A stretch of DNA of 39,885 nt from an uncultured Myxococcales bacterium (GCA_937902985.1 CALFNG010000315.1:1-39885); one strand, 5' to 3'; positions 6,601 through 15,126 are shown, numbered from the stretch's first letter. Translations and numbers: made by a program. The notes: generated by a model not told the origin, from the sequence alone.

Positions 6601-8088
6601 TCAGTTCACGCACGCGCCAGACGTGGGCGGCGTGGCGGGCGGCTGATAGTCGTCGCTGAGGGTTCCAAGGAAGCAGATGAGATCCGCGACGTCCTGATCG
6701 GTCATCGGAGGCGCCGAGCCCGCGGCCCGCCCGTCGAGCGGGAGCTGAGGGTCGATGTTGGTCAGATAGGCCGCCGGCAAGTCGTCGAACTTCTGCACGG
6801 TCCCCCCGACGTACTGCGTGGTAACGAGCCCGTAGGTCGGGAAGCCCGGATCGGTCGTGGCCTTCGGGGTGCCACCGATCGTCGGGTACCAGAGCTCGGG
6901 CGCCGTATCCCGCGTGTTGTAGAACCGGATCGCCTGCTCGAGCGAGTGGATGACGCCGTTGTGGAAGAACGCGGTGCGGGTGGCGACGTTGCGCAGGGTC
7001 GGAGTCTTGAACATCCCGCAGAATGCGTCGGGGGCGCCGGCATCCGCGGGCAAGTGATCGGTCCGCGTGGGCCCGCAGACGCCCATGTCAATGAACGTCG
7101 GGTCGGCATTCGCAGGAATCGCGGCGTTACGCGGAAGACTGATCGCCTCGAACGAGAAGTCGGTGAAGAGGGCCGAACTGCCGTTGAGCCCAGCGCCCTG
7201 GTAGTGACAGGCCGCGCAGTTGCCTGTGCTCGGATCGACGAAGACCTTGAACCCGCGCGTCTCGGCCGCCGTCAATGAGCCGCCTATCTTGTTGCCGGCG
7301 TAGAGGTCGAACTTGCTGCTGAACGGGTGAAAGCTCACATCGTCATCTTGGAACGCTTGCAGCGCGGCGGCCGCATCGTTGAACGCTGCATCTGCGTCGT
7401 TGAAGGCGTCGGCCCCGAACGCTTGCTGGAACAACGACGCGTAGGAGCCGGCCTTGATCTTCGCGACGACGTCGGCCGGACTGGCGTTGGCCATCTCGAA
7501 AGACGAGAGAAGCGGAATCTTGGCTTGATCGGCAAGGGTCGCCGCGCGACCGTCCCAGGTGTATCCACCGCCGGGGCCGGGGACGCTGACGCCGTCGGGG
7601 TTGTCGAGCAGGTCTGCGTACGGAGGCGTGAACTCCTTGTACCGCAACGACGGGACGGCGCGCGTGCCCGCCTGATCGCCCTGGACGCCGCCGAGTTGAA
7701 CGGCGAGGCCGTTCGGCGGCCCGTAGGCGTGGGCTGGATCGTGGCAGGTCGAGCACGACATGGCTCCCGACGCCGACAAGGTCGCGTCGAAGAAGAGATC
7801 CCGGCCGACCTGCGCGGCCAGACTCAACGCACGCGCCTGGGAGCCCACGTCCTGTGGAGCTGCGTCGCGGGCGGGAGCCGTTCCCGGTGCATCCGCAGGC
7901 GGCGGCACGGACGCATCCTGCGGCGACGCGTCGGACGCGTCCGACAGCAGCGTGCCGGACGTGTCGCGCGGCCCCCCTGTTTCGGCCGCCCCCGCGTCTT
8001 GCGCAAGGCCCCGCGTCGCGACGGGATCGGAACCGCCACAGCCGAGCAGCGTCGCCCCCACGACGATGAGCCGGCATGAGTCGCGCAT
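6601..8088 (-). CDS. Di-heme cytochrome c peroxidase / MauG-family lipoprotein
   Basis: 495 aa with a lipobox (LLGCGGS, C17) and an Asp/Ala/Pro-rich linker up to ~85. The catalytic region begins with GRDLFFDATLSASGAMSCS and contains two c-type heme sites, C112-S-T-C-H116 and C291-A-A-C-H295. It also has the family features YTWDGRA (176-182) and PTLRNVATRTAFFHNG (~365-380). The family reduces H2O2 with electrons from a donor cytochrome, or catalyses long-range oxidation as in MauG; which applies here cannot be told. It should act in the periplasm or at the outer membrane. It is the second gene of the four-gene minus-strand operon, 44 bp after the phosphoesterase. Confidence 0.93.
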   Translation of the reverse strand: MRDSCRLIVVGATLLGCGGSDPVATRGLAQDAGAAETGGPRDTSGTLLSDASDASPQDASVPPPADAPGTAPARDAAPQDVGSQARALSLAAQVGRDLFFDATLSASGAMSCSTCHDPAHAYGPPNGLAVQLGGVQGDQAGTRAVPSLRYKEFTPPYADLLDNPDGVSVPGPGGGYTWDGRAATLADQAKIPLLSSFEMANASPADVVAKIKAGSYASLFQQAFGADAFNDADAAFNDAAAALQAFQDDDVSFHPFSSKFDLYAGNKIGGSLTAAETRGFKVFVDPSTGNCAACHYQGAGLNGSSALFTDFSFEAISLPRNAAIPANADPTFIDMGVCGPTRTDHLPADAGAPDAFCGMFKTPTLRNVATRTAFFHNGVIHSLEQAIRFYNTRDTAPELWYPTIGGTPKATTDPGFPTYGLVTTQYVGGTVQKFDDLPAAYLTNIDPQLPLDGRAAGSAPPMTDQDVADLICFLGTLSDDYQPPATPPTSGACVN

Positions 8089-8132
8089 GGCCGTGCGTTG
8101 GCCTCCAGCTACCCTGGCGCCGCCGGGGCCCT

Positions 8133-10562
8133 TTACTTCGTCGCCCAGACGTTCGTCTGCTTGGCGTCGGGCCCGGTCTGGGGCGTCCGGCTGTCGTCCG
8201 CCGTCTGCTTCGCGGCGTACGAGGCAGGGATGACGAACGCGTGGTTCATCGGCCGCACGGCGTCGTAGTGGGTATCAGCGCTGGCCGCGAACTCCGGCAG
8301 GTTGAGGATGTTTTGCGCGATGAACTTCTCCGTGTATTTGGCCCGGTTCGCGTACGACGCGTCGTTCGCCGGGTCCGCGAGCATGAACATGTCCTCGAGC
8401 GTTCGCACGAACGAGAAGTGGCTGTAGGAGTCGCTGTCGACGATGCCCTTGGGCGCGGCCGCCTGGTTGGTCAGAATGCCGAAGACGCTCATCCCGTGCC
8501 CCTGGTTGCCCTGGGTGTAGTTGGCGTTCGAGTTGTCGACCGACCAGGTGCTGCCCGATTGCACGAGCGGGTTCGACGTCGCGGACTTGCTCGCCTTCCA
8601 GCCGCAGCACGAGTTGAAGCCGCTGGTCGCGTTGCCCTCGTCGAACATGAGGACGATGGCGATCTTCTCTTGCGGATTCTTCCAGAGATTGGACGCCTGG
8701 ATCTTCTTGACCAAGGCGTCGACGTAGTTGTCGCCGCGCGTGATGATCGCGCCACCGGTCGCGACGGGGACGTTGTTCGCGACGCTGCCACAATCGCTCG
8801 CGGCCGTCGGCCCCGCGCCCGCGTCCGAGCTCAAGGTCCCGTTCACTGTGATCCCGTGCATGTCGTCGCACTGATCCGGCATCACGAAGTTCAGTTCCCC
8901 GACATCGCCCGACGCCAGGTCGGTTCCGAGCTGGTCGTAGTCGTAGCCGGCCGGGATCGTGTATTTGGTCGTGTTCTTCAGTGCGCTGTCCCACTGCCCG
9001 CCCCCCAGCGTGCGGTTGCTGTACTTGAACTCGGGCGCGCTGCGAACGTTCTGGTAGGCCATTCCGGGGTGGTGCTTCGTCTTGTAGAGGCTCGCCGGCA
9101 GAGGAACAACGAGGCCGGGGTTTCCGATCGTCGCTGCGTTCCCGCCGACCGTGCCGGGCGCGTAGACGTGGTCCGGCGCCGTGACCGCCGGGTCGGCGAC
9201 GCTGTCGGTCCGGAAGTCTTGACCCGGGTTCATCGACTCGCTGTACGTGCGCCAGCTCATGCCCGATGCAGTGATGGCGTTGAAGAGGTTCTTCTTACCG
9301 ACGATGTTATGATTCGTCCCAACAGCCTGCGTGCAGGTCGCCGCGAACGGCGAGCTCGCGAGCCCGGGTTGCGTGTTGTCCGGAACCGGAGTGTCTTGCA
9401 CGGCGTTCGCGCCCATTGCATCGCAGTTCCACTGGCTGTCGTCGGCGATCCCGAAGTCGTCGCCACCGCCGAGGGCGGTGTAGTTCGGCTCGCTCGGGTT
9501 GCCCGTGGCATAGTAGCTGATCGCCTGGTTGCCCGCGGCGAGGTACGCGTTGATCTTCGGCGCGAAGGCCGAGTTGAGGATCGCCTGCGTCGACTTGTTT
9601 TCGAGCATGACGATGAAGATGTGATCGTAACGAGGGATCGCCTCGACGTTGAACGCCGCCTGCTCTGCCTGAAGGAACGTGATCGCGTGGCGCGTTTCCG
9701 TGGTCGTTGCCGTCCCCGCCGTGACCCCGGAGAGGCCCGTCAGCTCGGGGTCGCCGCCCGGCACCGCGAGCGCGTCGGGGTAGAGGTCGCCGCGATCCAG
9801 CTTGGTGATTGCGTAGGCGAAGCGACCGGTGAGGATGTTCGCTTCGCGCAGAAGCGCGCGCTGGGTCATGCCCGTCAGGGCATTGAAGTCGGAAAGCACC
9901 TGGTCCGGGCCGACCTGGACTGTCCCCGCAGTGACGCGCGTGGCCAGGTTCGGCTTCTCCGCGGCGTAACCAGTGCCGTTCGCCTCGGTCAGGCGGACCA
10001 CTTCGGTCGAGAGAGCGCTGAGGACGACGGCGCCGCTCTGCTCCGTCACTTGCTCGACCGACGCGCGAAACACGTTGCGGGAAGGATTGGTGGCGTTGCT
10101 CGCCGTGTTGGTAGCGCTCGTCCCGATGTCGGCGATGAGAGCCGCGGGCGCCGGCAGGGCCAGGCTGAACTTGCCCATGGCGTCGGTCGTGGTCTGCGTT
10201 TCGCCCGTGTCGCACTTGCCGTTTCCGTTGGCGTCGACGCAAACCGTGGCGCCCTTGTAGTACCCGGGCGCGATCGTGGGCTCGGTGGCGCTGCCCGGGA
10301 CGAACGCGACGCTCGCGACGACGCCTTTGACCGTGGTGGGCTGCGAGCCGGCATCGCCGCTGTCGCTGGCCATCATCCCGCCGTCGACGTTGCCGCTCGC
10401 GTCGGTAGGCGTCGTGCCATCGCCTTCACTCGATGGAGCGTCGGTCCCGGGGCTTCCGTCGGGACCATTGTTCGTGGCCCCGTTGTCGTCACCGCTGCAG
10501 TGCGTGAACGCTGCGATGAGGCCCAGAAGCACCGGTACGGACTTCAGTCTATTCAGATTCAT
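8133..10562 (-). CDS. Secreted phosphoesterase (phospholipase C / acid phosphatase family)
   Basis: 809 aa from the ATG at 10562, chosen because CAGGAG lies about 9 nt upstream; the longer frame adds an Arg-rich leader. It has a signal peptide with a non-canonical lipobox (AFTHC, C22) and a Ser/Asp/Gly linker. A carboxypeptidase-regulatory/SdrD-B-like module follows at ~80-150, with an Asp/Asn loop (DANGNGKCD) of calcium-binding type. The phosphoesterase domain runs from ~311 to the end and opens with the metal-site motif YDHIFIVMLENKS. GNPSEPNYTALGGGDD (substrate/metal region) and IVLMFDEG follow. The family hydrolyses phosphate mono- or diesters outside the cell. It is the first gene of the operon with peroxidase, lipoprotein and oxygenase. 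Confidence 0.88.
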   Translation of the reverse strand: MNLNRLKSVPVLLGLIAAFTHCSGDDNGATNNGPDGSPGTDAPSSEGDGTTPTDASGNVDGGMMASDSGDAGSQPTTVKGVVASVAFVPGSATEPTIAPGYYKGATVCVDANGNGKCDTGETQTTTDAMGKFSLALPAPAALIADIGTSATNTASNATNPSRNVFRASVEQVTEQSGAVVLSALSTEVVRLTEANGTGYAAEKPNLATRVTAGTVQVGPDQVLSDFNALTGMTQRALLREANILTGRFAYAITKLDRGDLYPDALAVPGGDPELTGLSGVTAGTATTTETRHAITFLQAEQAAFNVEAIPRYDHIFIVMLENKSTQAILNSAFAPKINAYLAAGNQAISYYATGNPSEPNYTALGGGDDFGIADDSQWNCDAMGANAVQDTPVPDNTQPGLASSPFAATCTQAVGTNHNIVGKKNLFNAITASGMSWRTYSESMNPGQDFRTDSVADPAVTAPDHVYAPGTVGGNAATIGNPGLVVPLPASLYKTKHHPGMAYQNVRSAPEFKYSNRTLGGGQWDSALKNTTKYTIPAGYDYDQLGTDLASGDVGELNFVMPDQCDDMHGITVNGTLSSDAGAGPTAASDCGSVANNVPVATGGAIITRGDNYVDALVKKIQASNLWKNPQEKIAIVLMFDEGNATSGFNSCCGWKASKSATSNPLVQSGSTWSVDNSNANYTQGNQGHGMSVFGILTNQAAAPKGIVDSDSYSHFSFVRTLEDMFMLADPANDASYANRAKYTEKFIAQNILNLPEFAASADTHYDAVRPMNHAFVIPASYAAKQTADDSRTPQTGPDAKQTNVWATK

Positions 10563-10662
10563 CGGGTCTCGACTCCTGCGGCTGCGCCGCGCTCTCCACG
10601 CCGCGGCGGACCAGACCACGCCGAGGTTCGCTCCAATCCACGCTCGTGTGACAAACGTGCAT

Positions 10663-10680
10663 CGCTACGCCTTCGTAGCG
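10663..10680. promoter_or_regulatory. Perfect 7-bp hairpin between arsC and the phosphoesterase gene
   Basis: CGCTACG-CCTT-CGTAGCG lies in the 162 bp between the last ars gene and the phosphoesterase start. No T-tract follows on the minus strand. It may end the ars transcript or regulate the next operon. The rest of 10563-10724 must carry that operon's promoter, but no clear boxes are visible. Confidence 0.4.
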
Positions 10681-10724
10681 CCTATTTCATCGCGCAAACG
10701 CGGGCGCCGGTGCAGCCGCCAGCG

Positions 10725-11162
10725 TCACATCTTCTCGTCGACGATGATGAGGAAACGCACTCGCTGCGAGAGGCCAGCGAAGATCTCCTTGAAGGCCCGC
10801 GTGCGTGCCGTCGCGTCGAGGATCTGCGCAGGATCGGGGAAGGTCCAGTGCATCATCTCCGCGAAGGCGAACGTCGGGCACCGTTCGCGGGCGCGGTCGC
10901 AGAGCGTGATGACGTAGTCGAACGAAGCGCCGGCGAAGGTGGCCACGTCTTTCGGCCTTAGGCCGTCGACCGGCACGTTGTTGCCTCGGAGCGTCTCGAT
11001 GGCGTCGGGATGCACGTGCTCGCGGGGTATCGTGCCCGCGCTGACGACTTCGAACCGATCGGCGGCGATGTGACGCAAGAGGGCCTCGGCCATCTGGCTA
11101 CGCGCAGAGTTGCCGCTGCACAAGAACAGCACCCGTTTCAAACGCTTTTCCGAGGTGCTCAT
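10725..11162 (-). CDS. arsC: Arsenate reductase, thioredoxin-coupled type
   Basis: 145 aa with the low-molecular-weight phosphatase fold. The P-loop is C15-SGNSA-R21. The resolving pair C89-x6-C96 (TLCDRARERC) has the same spacing as C82/C89 of staphylococcal pI258 ArsC. The acid loop is HWTFPDPA. The enzyme reduces As(V) to As(III) by a Cys relay recycled by thioredoxin. A strong ribosome site (AGGAG, 7 nt) precedes the ATG. It is the last gene of the ars operon, 31 bp after a second, different arsC. Having both types gives two reductant routes. Confidence 0.92.
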   Translation of the reverse strand: MSTSEKRLKRVLFLCSGNSARSQMAEALLRHIAADRFEVVSAGTIPREHVHPDAIETLRGNNVPVDGLRPKDVATFAGASFDYVITLCDRARERCPTFAFAEMMHWTFPDPAQILDATARTRAFKEIFAGLSQRVRFLIIVDEKM

Positions 11163-11193
11163 GTCAGGCTCCTGGCGCGGCGAGAATCGAAGC

Positions 11194-11598
11194 TCAGGCC
11201 TTTGACCAACCCTCGTCGCGAAGGAGCTCGCTGACGCGCCCGCGCACCTCGTCGCGAATCTCGCGCACTCGCTCGATCGGCTTGCCCTTGGGATCGTCGA
11301 GGGGCCAGTCCATGCGCCGGAGGCCCGGGACGACCGGGCACGCTTCTCCGCATCCCATCGTGATTAGAATGGATGCGGTCGCCGCCAGTTCGTCGGTCAG
11401 CTTCCGCGGTGTGATCCCTTCGACCTCGACCCCGACTTCGCGCATCGCGTTGACGACCTCGGGGTGGACGCGCGTCCCGGGGTCAGTACCGGCGGAAATC
11501 GCGCTCGCCTTGTCGCGATCGGCGAGGGCGTTGAACCAAGCCGCGGCCATCTGGGAACGACCGGCGTTGTGAATGCACGCGAATAGAACCTTCTTCAT
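11194..11598 (-). CDS. arsC: Arsenate reductase of the MGCGxxCP subfamily
   Basis: 134 aa. P-loop C8-IHNAG-R14, then TMGCGEACP (C83, C87) and WPLDDPKGKP. The C-x3-C pair and this flanking sequence match the subfamily that includes actinobacterial arsenate-mycothiol transferases and many ArsC partners of AqpS, as distinct from the pI258 type next door. It reduces arsenate in the cytosol; the electron donor in this organism is unknown. A good ribosome site (GAGGAGGAG) precedes the ATG. It sits directly after a decayed FAD oxidoreductase and before the second arsC. Confidence 0.9.
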   Translation of the reverse strand: MKKVLFACIHNAGRSQMAAAWFNALADRDKASAISAGTDPGTRVHPEVVNAMREVGVEVEGITPRKLTDELAATASILITMGCGEACPVVPGLRRMDWPLDDPKGKPIERVREIRDEVRGRVSELLRDEGWSKA

Positions 11599-11639
11599 GA
11601 CTCTCCTCCTCAGAGGCTGCGCCTGCGCGCACCCACTCC

Positions 11640-11843
11640 ATGCAGCTCGTTTGAACCGGATCCCATGGGCTGCTGAGGGGCGGCGTGTAGCTGAGGTCGA
11701 GGTGTTCGACGGCGTCGACCGTCATGCCATGGAAAGCGGTCGGCGACGACGAGACGGACGCCCCAGCTCGCGTCCACCTCGCGCGCGCGCAGGGCGGCGC
11801 TGATGCCCGCGTCACTGCCTCCAATGATGAGCAACGTCTTCAT
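11640..11843 (-). pseudogene. FAD-dependent oxidoreductase reduced to its two ends
   Basis: The ATG at 11843 opens a normal Rossmann FAD-binding start, MKTLLIIGGSDAGISAALRA, continuing to VVADRFP. Near 11730-11737 the frame shifts and the sequence becomes FHGMTVDAVEHLDLSYTPP then LSSPWDPVQ. That is the C-terminal signature of NADH oxidase/CoA-disulfide-reductase-type flavoproteins, which are usually about 450-550 aa. About 400 codons between the ends are missing. The C-terminal frame has no stop of its own before the arsC start. Intact versions of this gene are common between aqpS and arsC in other bacteria, so this looks like a recent internal deletion in a working operon. Its end point is approximate. 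Confidence 0.8.
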
Positions 11844-11863
11844 GGGTTCCCACTTTGCGAGGG

Positions 11864-12604
11864 CTACGTGGGCTCTTCGCCGTTGCCTGGGTCGCTCGCG
11901 GCGGGGTCGCGGTCCATCACCCGAGACGCAAAGTCTGGCAGCGTCGGGACGAGCCATCGAAAGAGCCCCGTCGCGGCGGCCGCGCCGAGGAGCTGCGCGA
12001 CGATGAAGCCCGGCGCATCGATGGGGCGGATCCCGGCAAACGTGTCGCTCGCCGCCCGAGCCAGCGTCACGGCGGGGTTGGCGAACGACGTCGACGACGT
12101 GAACCAGTACGCCGCCGTGATGTACGCGCCGACGGCAAAAGGAACGACCGTAGGCCTCCGGCGAACGCATCCCCAGATCACGGCGAGGAGCCCGAACGTG
12201 GCGACGAACTCGCTGACGAGCTGCGACACGCCTGACCGCTCGTGCTGCGAGGCGAAAAAAAGCGCGGGCTCTTTGAACATGATGTGCGCGACCGCCACGC
12301 CCGCGAAGGCCCCGGTGAGCTGCGCCCCGAAGTACACCGGGACGTCCCGCCACGCGAGCCCACCCTGGCTCGCGTCGGCGAGCGTCACGGCCGGGTTGAA
12401 ATGGGCGCCGCTCACCGGCCCGAACGTCAGAATCAACGCGACGAGACCCGCGCCGGTCGCGACCGTGTTCGCGAGCAGCGCAATGGCCACGTTTCCGCCG
12501 GCGAGCCGCTCGCCCATGATGCCGGAACCGACCACGGTCGCCAGCAAGAGAGCGGTACCGACGAATTCGGCGGCCGCTCGTCTCGGGAGCGTCGGCGTCG
12601 TCAT
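11864..12604 (-). CDS. aqpS: MIP-family aquaporin/aquaglyceroporin, arsenic-linked
   Basis: 246 aa with about six membrane segments and both pore motifs, HFNPAVTL and FANPAVTLARA. The last segment is followed by a charged tail (MDRDPAASD). The ATG overlaps the arsA stop (ATGA), with GGAGG about 8 nt upstream inside arsA, indicating coupled translation. Arsenic-linked MIP channels such as Sinorhizobium AqpS let As(OH)3 made by ArsC flow out down its gradient. Placement within arsRDA-aqpS-arsC makes that role likely here. The frame is open upstream through arsA but that is a shadow. The symbol is assigned by context and family resemblance. Confidence 0.9.
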   Translation of the reverse strand: MTTPTLPRRAAAEFVGTALLLATVVGSGIMGERLAGGNVAIALLANTVATGAGLVALILTFGPVSGAHFNPAVTLADASQGGLAWRDVPVYFGAQLTGAFAGVAVAHIMFKEPALFFASQHERSGVSQLVSEFVATFGLLAVIWGCVRRRPTVVPFAVGAYITAAYWFTSSTSFANPAVTLARAASDTFAGIRPIDAPGFIVAQLLGAAAATGLFRWLVPTLPDFASRVMDRDPAASDPGNGEEPT

Positions 12605-14355
12605 GGCCGTGCCTCCATCGCTGAGGCCGCGAGCCGCACGCCTGGTTGCCCGAGTCCCGCGTTCCAGGGCACGAGGACGACCCGCGAGCTCAGCTCGGAC
12701 ACTTCGCGGATGTATCGGATCTCGTTCGCGCGACGTTGACGCAAGACGGGATCCGAAACGGAAAGGGGCGAAAAGCTCTGATTGATGACCCAGGCGAAGG
12801 GTCGAATCTCGGCGCGCTCGAGATCGCGTTGCAGGGCCGCCGCTTCGTGAACGGGCGTGGCTTCCGGCAGCGTGACCAGCAGGATCCGCGTGAACTCCGG
12901 GTCCCGGAGACGTGGCAAGAGACGCCGCACCTCTTCGGGCGCGTTGCCCGCGGTACGCAGGACTTCGCGGTGGTACGCCTCCGCCGCGTCGAGCAGGAGG
13001 AGCGTATGCCCGGTGGGAGCGGTGTCGATGATGACGAAGCCGTGCTCCGCTTCGTCCACGACGCGCGCGAATGCGCGAAAGACCGCCACTTCTTCGGTGC
13101 AAGGCGATCGGAGGTCCTCCTCGAGGAGCGCGCGGCCGGCCTCGTCGAGGGACGCGCCAGCGGTGCGCATGGCATCTTGTACGTAGGCCCGCGTCTCGGC
13201 CTCCGGGTCGATCCGGCTCACGCGAAGGTTGGGCAACGGATCGCCAAGGGCCTCGGCGACGTGAGCGGCCGGGTCGGTCGTCGTGAGGGTCACGGCATGC
13301 CCGCGGTTCGCGAGGGCCACGGCGATCCCAACGGCGACGCTCGTCTTGCCCACGCCCCCTTTGCCCATGGTCATGATGACGCCATGGCCGGCGGCCGTGA
13401 GCTCCGGAAGCAGTGCGGCCAGGTTCGGCAGCGAGGGAACCGTGACGTCTTCGACGATCGCTCCGCGGGGTCTGTCTCCACCAAACAGCGCCCGAAGGGC
13501 CTGAAGGCCCACGAGCCCGAACGGTAAGAGAACGAGCTCGGTCCTCGAAAGGGATGCGAGCCCTGTGGGCATCGCGGCGAGAGCCTTGCGGCCGCGCTCG
13601 TCGAGGGCGATCGCAAACGGGTCACGAGGATCGGATGCTTTGAACAGGCCGTTCAGGACGAGCTCTTGTCGACGGACGCCGAGGGACGCGAGCTCGGCTC
13701 GCGTGCGCTCGGCCTCTCGAAGGGCAGACCCCTCCGCGCGGCTCACGAGCACCAGCGCCGTGCGATCGGCGTCCACGAGCGCTCGTCGCGACGCGTCGTA
13801 GATCGCCTGCTGGGACTTGAGGCCGGCGAGAGGTCCGAGGCACGACGTGCCCCCCGCGTTGGCCTCCAAGAAGTGCGTCCACGCTGCGGGCAACTCGAGG
13901 AGCCGCAGCGTGTGGCCCGTTGGCGCCGTGTCGAAGACGACGTGGTCGAAGTCGGCCGTCACCGCGGCATCCCCGAGGAGCTTCGAAAACTCGTCGAACG
14001 CGGCGATCTCGACGGTGCACGCTCCGGAGAGTTGCTCCTCGATGCTTCGAACCGCGGCGTCGGGCAGCACGCCGCGGTAAGGGCCGACGAGACGCTCGCG
14101 GTACGCCCGCGCCGCGGCCTCCGGGTCGATGTTCATGGCGAAGAGACCCGCCGCGCCGTCGACCGGCGTCGGCGCCAAGCTCAACGCGGTCCCGAGGACC
14201 TCGTCGAGGTTGGAGGCCGGGTCGGTGCTGACGAGCAGCACGCGCCGACCGCGCTCGGCAAGGGCAAGGGCGGTCGCGCAGGCGACGGACGTCTTTCCGA
14301 CGCCCCCCTTGCCGGTGAAAAAGAGGTGACGCGGAGCGCGATCGACGAGGTTCAC
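12601..14355 (-). CDS. arsA: Arsenical pump-driving ATPase ArsA
   Basis: 584 aa from a GTG (E. coli ArsA is 583). Two homologous halves each have a deviant Walker A GKGGVGKTS (15-23 and 331-339) and a signal-transduction motif DTAPTGHTLxLL (142-153 and 444-455). The metalloid-binding cysteines are all present: C113 (SGACTVEIAAF), C172 (TSCLGPL) and C419 (RSPCTEEVAVF), matching C113/C172/C422. Longer upstream frames overlap arsD and give an Arg-rich leader, so GTG 14355 is preferred. The start is 7 bp after arsD. ArsA normally binds the membrane carrier ArsB (or Acr3) and energises As(III) export; neither gene is in this window. Confidence 0.95.
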   Translation of the reverse strand: MNLVDRAPRHLFFTGKGGVGKTSVACATALALAERGRRVLLVSTDPASNLDEVLGTALSLAPTPVDGAAGLFAMNIDPEAAARAYRERLVGPYRGVLPDAAVRSIEEQLSGACTVEIAAFDEFSKLLGDAAVTADFDHVVFDTAPTGHTLRLLELPAAWTHFLEANAGGTSCLGPLAGLKSQQAIYDASRRALVDADRTALVLVSRAEGSALREAERTRAELASLGVRRQELVLNGLFKASDPRDPFAIALDERGRKALAAMPTGLASLSRTELVLLPFGLVGLQALRALFGGDRPRGAIVEDVTVPSLPNLAALLPELTAAGHGVIMTMGKGGVGKTSVAVGIAVALANRGHAVTLTTTDPAAHVAEALGDPLPNLRVSRIDPEAETRAYVQDAMRTAGASLDEAGRALLEEDLRSPCTEEVAVFRAFARVVDEAEHGFVIIDTAPTGHTLLLLDAAEAYHREVLRTAGNAPEEVRRLLPRLRDPEFTRILLVTLPEATPVHEAAALQRDLERAEIRPFAWVINQSFSPLSVSDPVLRQRRANEIRYIREVSELSSRVVLVPWNAGLGQPGVRLAASAMEARP

Positions 14356-14362
14356 GAGCCGC

Positions 14363-14758
14363 TCAGCAGCAGCCCGAGCCGCTCTTGCTCGCGGTCTTGG
14401 TGCTCGGACCGCAACACCCAGCCGCGGCCGCTGGCGCCGCTTCGAGCTTGCGAACGAGCACCCCGGCCAACGCCGCCAGCGTCTCACGAGACGGATACGC
14501 ACCCTCGACGGCAATCCGTTCATCGACCATCACGAGAGGCAGGCAATCGTTGCCCTTCGCCGTGAGCGCGTCCTTCACCGCCGAGGTGCCGGCAAACGCG
14601 CCCGGCTGCTGCGAAAGGTTGTATCGCTCGACCTGAATGCCCTGCCTCTTGAGCCAGTCGAGGTCGGCGGTGAAGCGGGCGAGCTCGGGATCGACGGAGG
14701 GACCGCAGACGCCGGTGGAGCAGCACATGGGCGGATCGAAGACGCGAACGGTGGGCAT
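14363..14758 (-). CDS. arsD: Arsenic metallochaperone ArsD
   Basis: 131 aa. The N-terminal As(III) site C12-C13-C18 (PPMCCSTGVCGPS) is exactly placed as in E. coli ArsD. The thioredoxin-like core follows (ELARFTADLDWLKRQGI, NDCLPLVMVD). Two further Cys pairs near the C-terminus (GCCGPS and a terminal GCC) are also seen in the R773 protein. It hands As(III) to ArsA and can act as a weak second repressor. It lies between arsR and arsA with short gaps. The Shine-Dalgarno is weak (GAAAGAAAG). Confidence 0.95.
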   Translation of the reverse strand: MPTVRVFDPPMCCSTGVCGPSVDPELARFTADLDWLKRQGIQVERYNLSQQPGAFAGTSAVKDALTAKGNDCLPLVMVDERIAVEGAYPSRETLAALAGVLVRKLEAAPAAAAGCCGPSTKTASKSGSGCC

Positions 14759-14800
14759 CGTGACTTTCTTTCGAAGTGATGGTGAAAAGGCGGGGCTGCG

Positions 14801-15109
14801 TCAGCAGCACTTGGCCTTGCCGCGCTTGCAGCAGTCTTCCCAGACATAGTCCGTGAGTGCGCGGATCGAGGGGAACTCGGGCGTGTAGAAGTGGAAGGTG
14901 CCTTCGCTGCGGCTCTTGAGCAGACCGGCGTCGATGAGGCGCTTCAGGTGGTGGCTCAGCGTCGACGCGGGAAGGTCGACGTGCTCCTGGATCCCACCCG
15001 CGGCCGTCCCTTCGGCACCCCCCTGAACGACGAACCGCAGGATGGAAAGTCGGATCGGGTGGCCGAGCGCGCTGAGCTGCTCGGCATGTCGTTCGAGCTT
15101 CGCGGGCAC
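14801..15109 (-). CDS. arsR: ArsR/SmtB-family arsenic-responsive repressor
   Basis: 102 aa. The winged helix-turn-helix has recognition helix LPASTLSHHLKRLIDAGLL and wing SEGTFHFYTP. There is no ELCVCD motif in helix 3. Instead the inducer cysteines sit at the very end: C93-C94 and C101-C102 (EDCCKRGKAKCC). This resembles the C-terminal As(III) site of Acidithiobacillus ferrooxidans ArsR (C95/C96/C102). The GTG start is forced by an in-frame TAG just upstream. It is first in the operon, so it should autoregulate arsRDA-aqpS-arsC. Candidate operator repeats lie immediately upstream. Confidence 0.93.
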   Translation of the reverse strand: MPAKLERHAEQLSALGHPIRLSILRFVVQGGAEGTAAGGIQEHVDLPASTLSHHLKRLIDAGLLKSRSEGTFHFYTPEFPSIRALTDYVWEDCCKRGKAKCC

Positions 15110-15126
15110 GGCTTGGTTCTAACAAA

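Noticed and set aside
8076-10961. 961-codon open frame on the plus strand
   Set aside because: It is antisense to the phosphoesterase and peroxidase genes. Its composition is Arg/Val/Gly-rich, with no domain, and arises from codon bias in GC-rich DNA.
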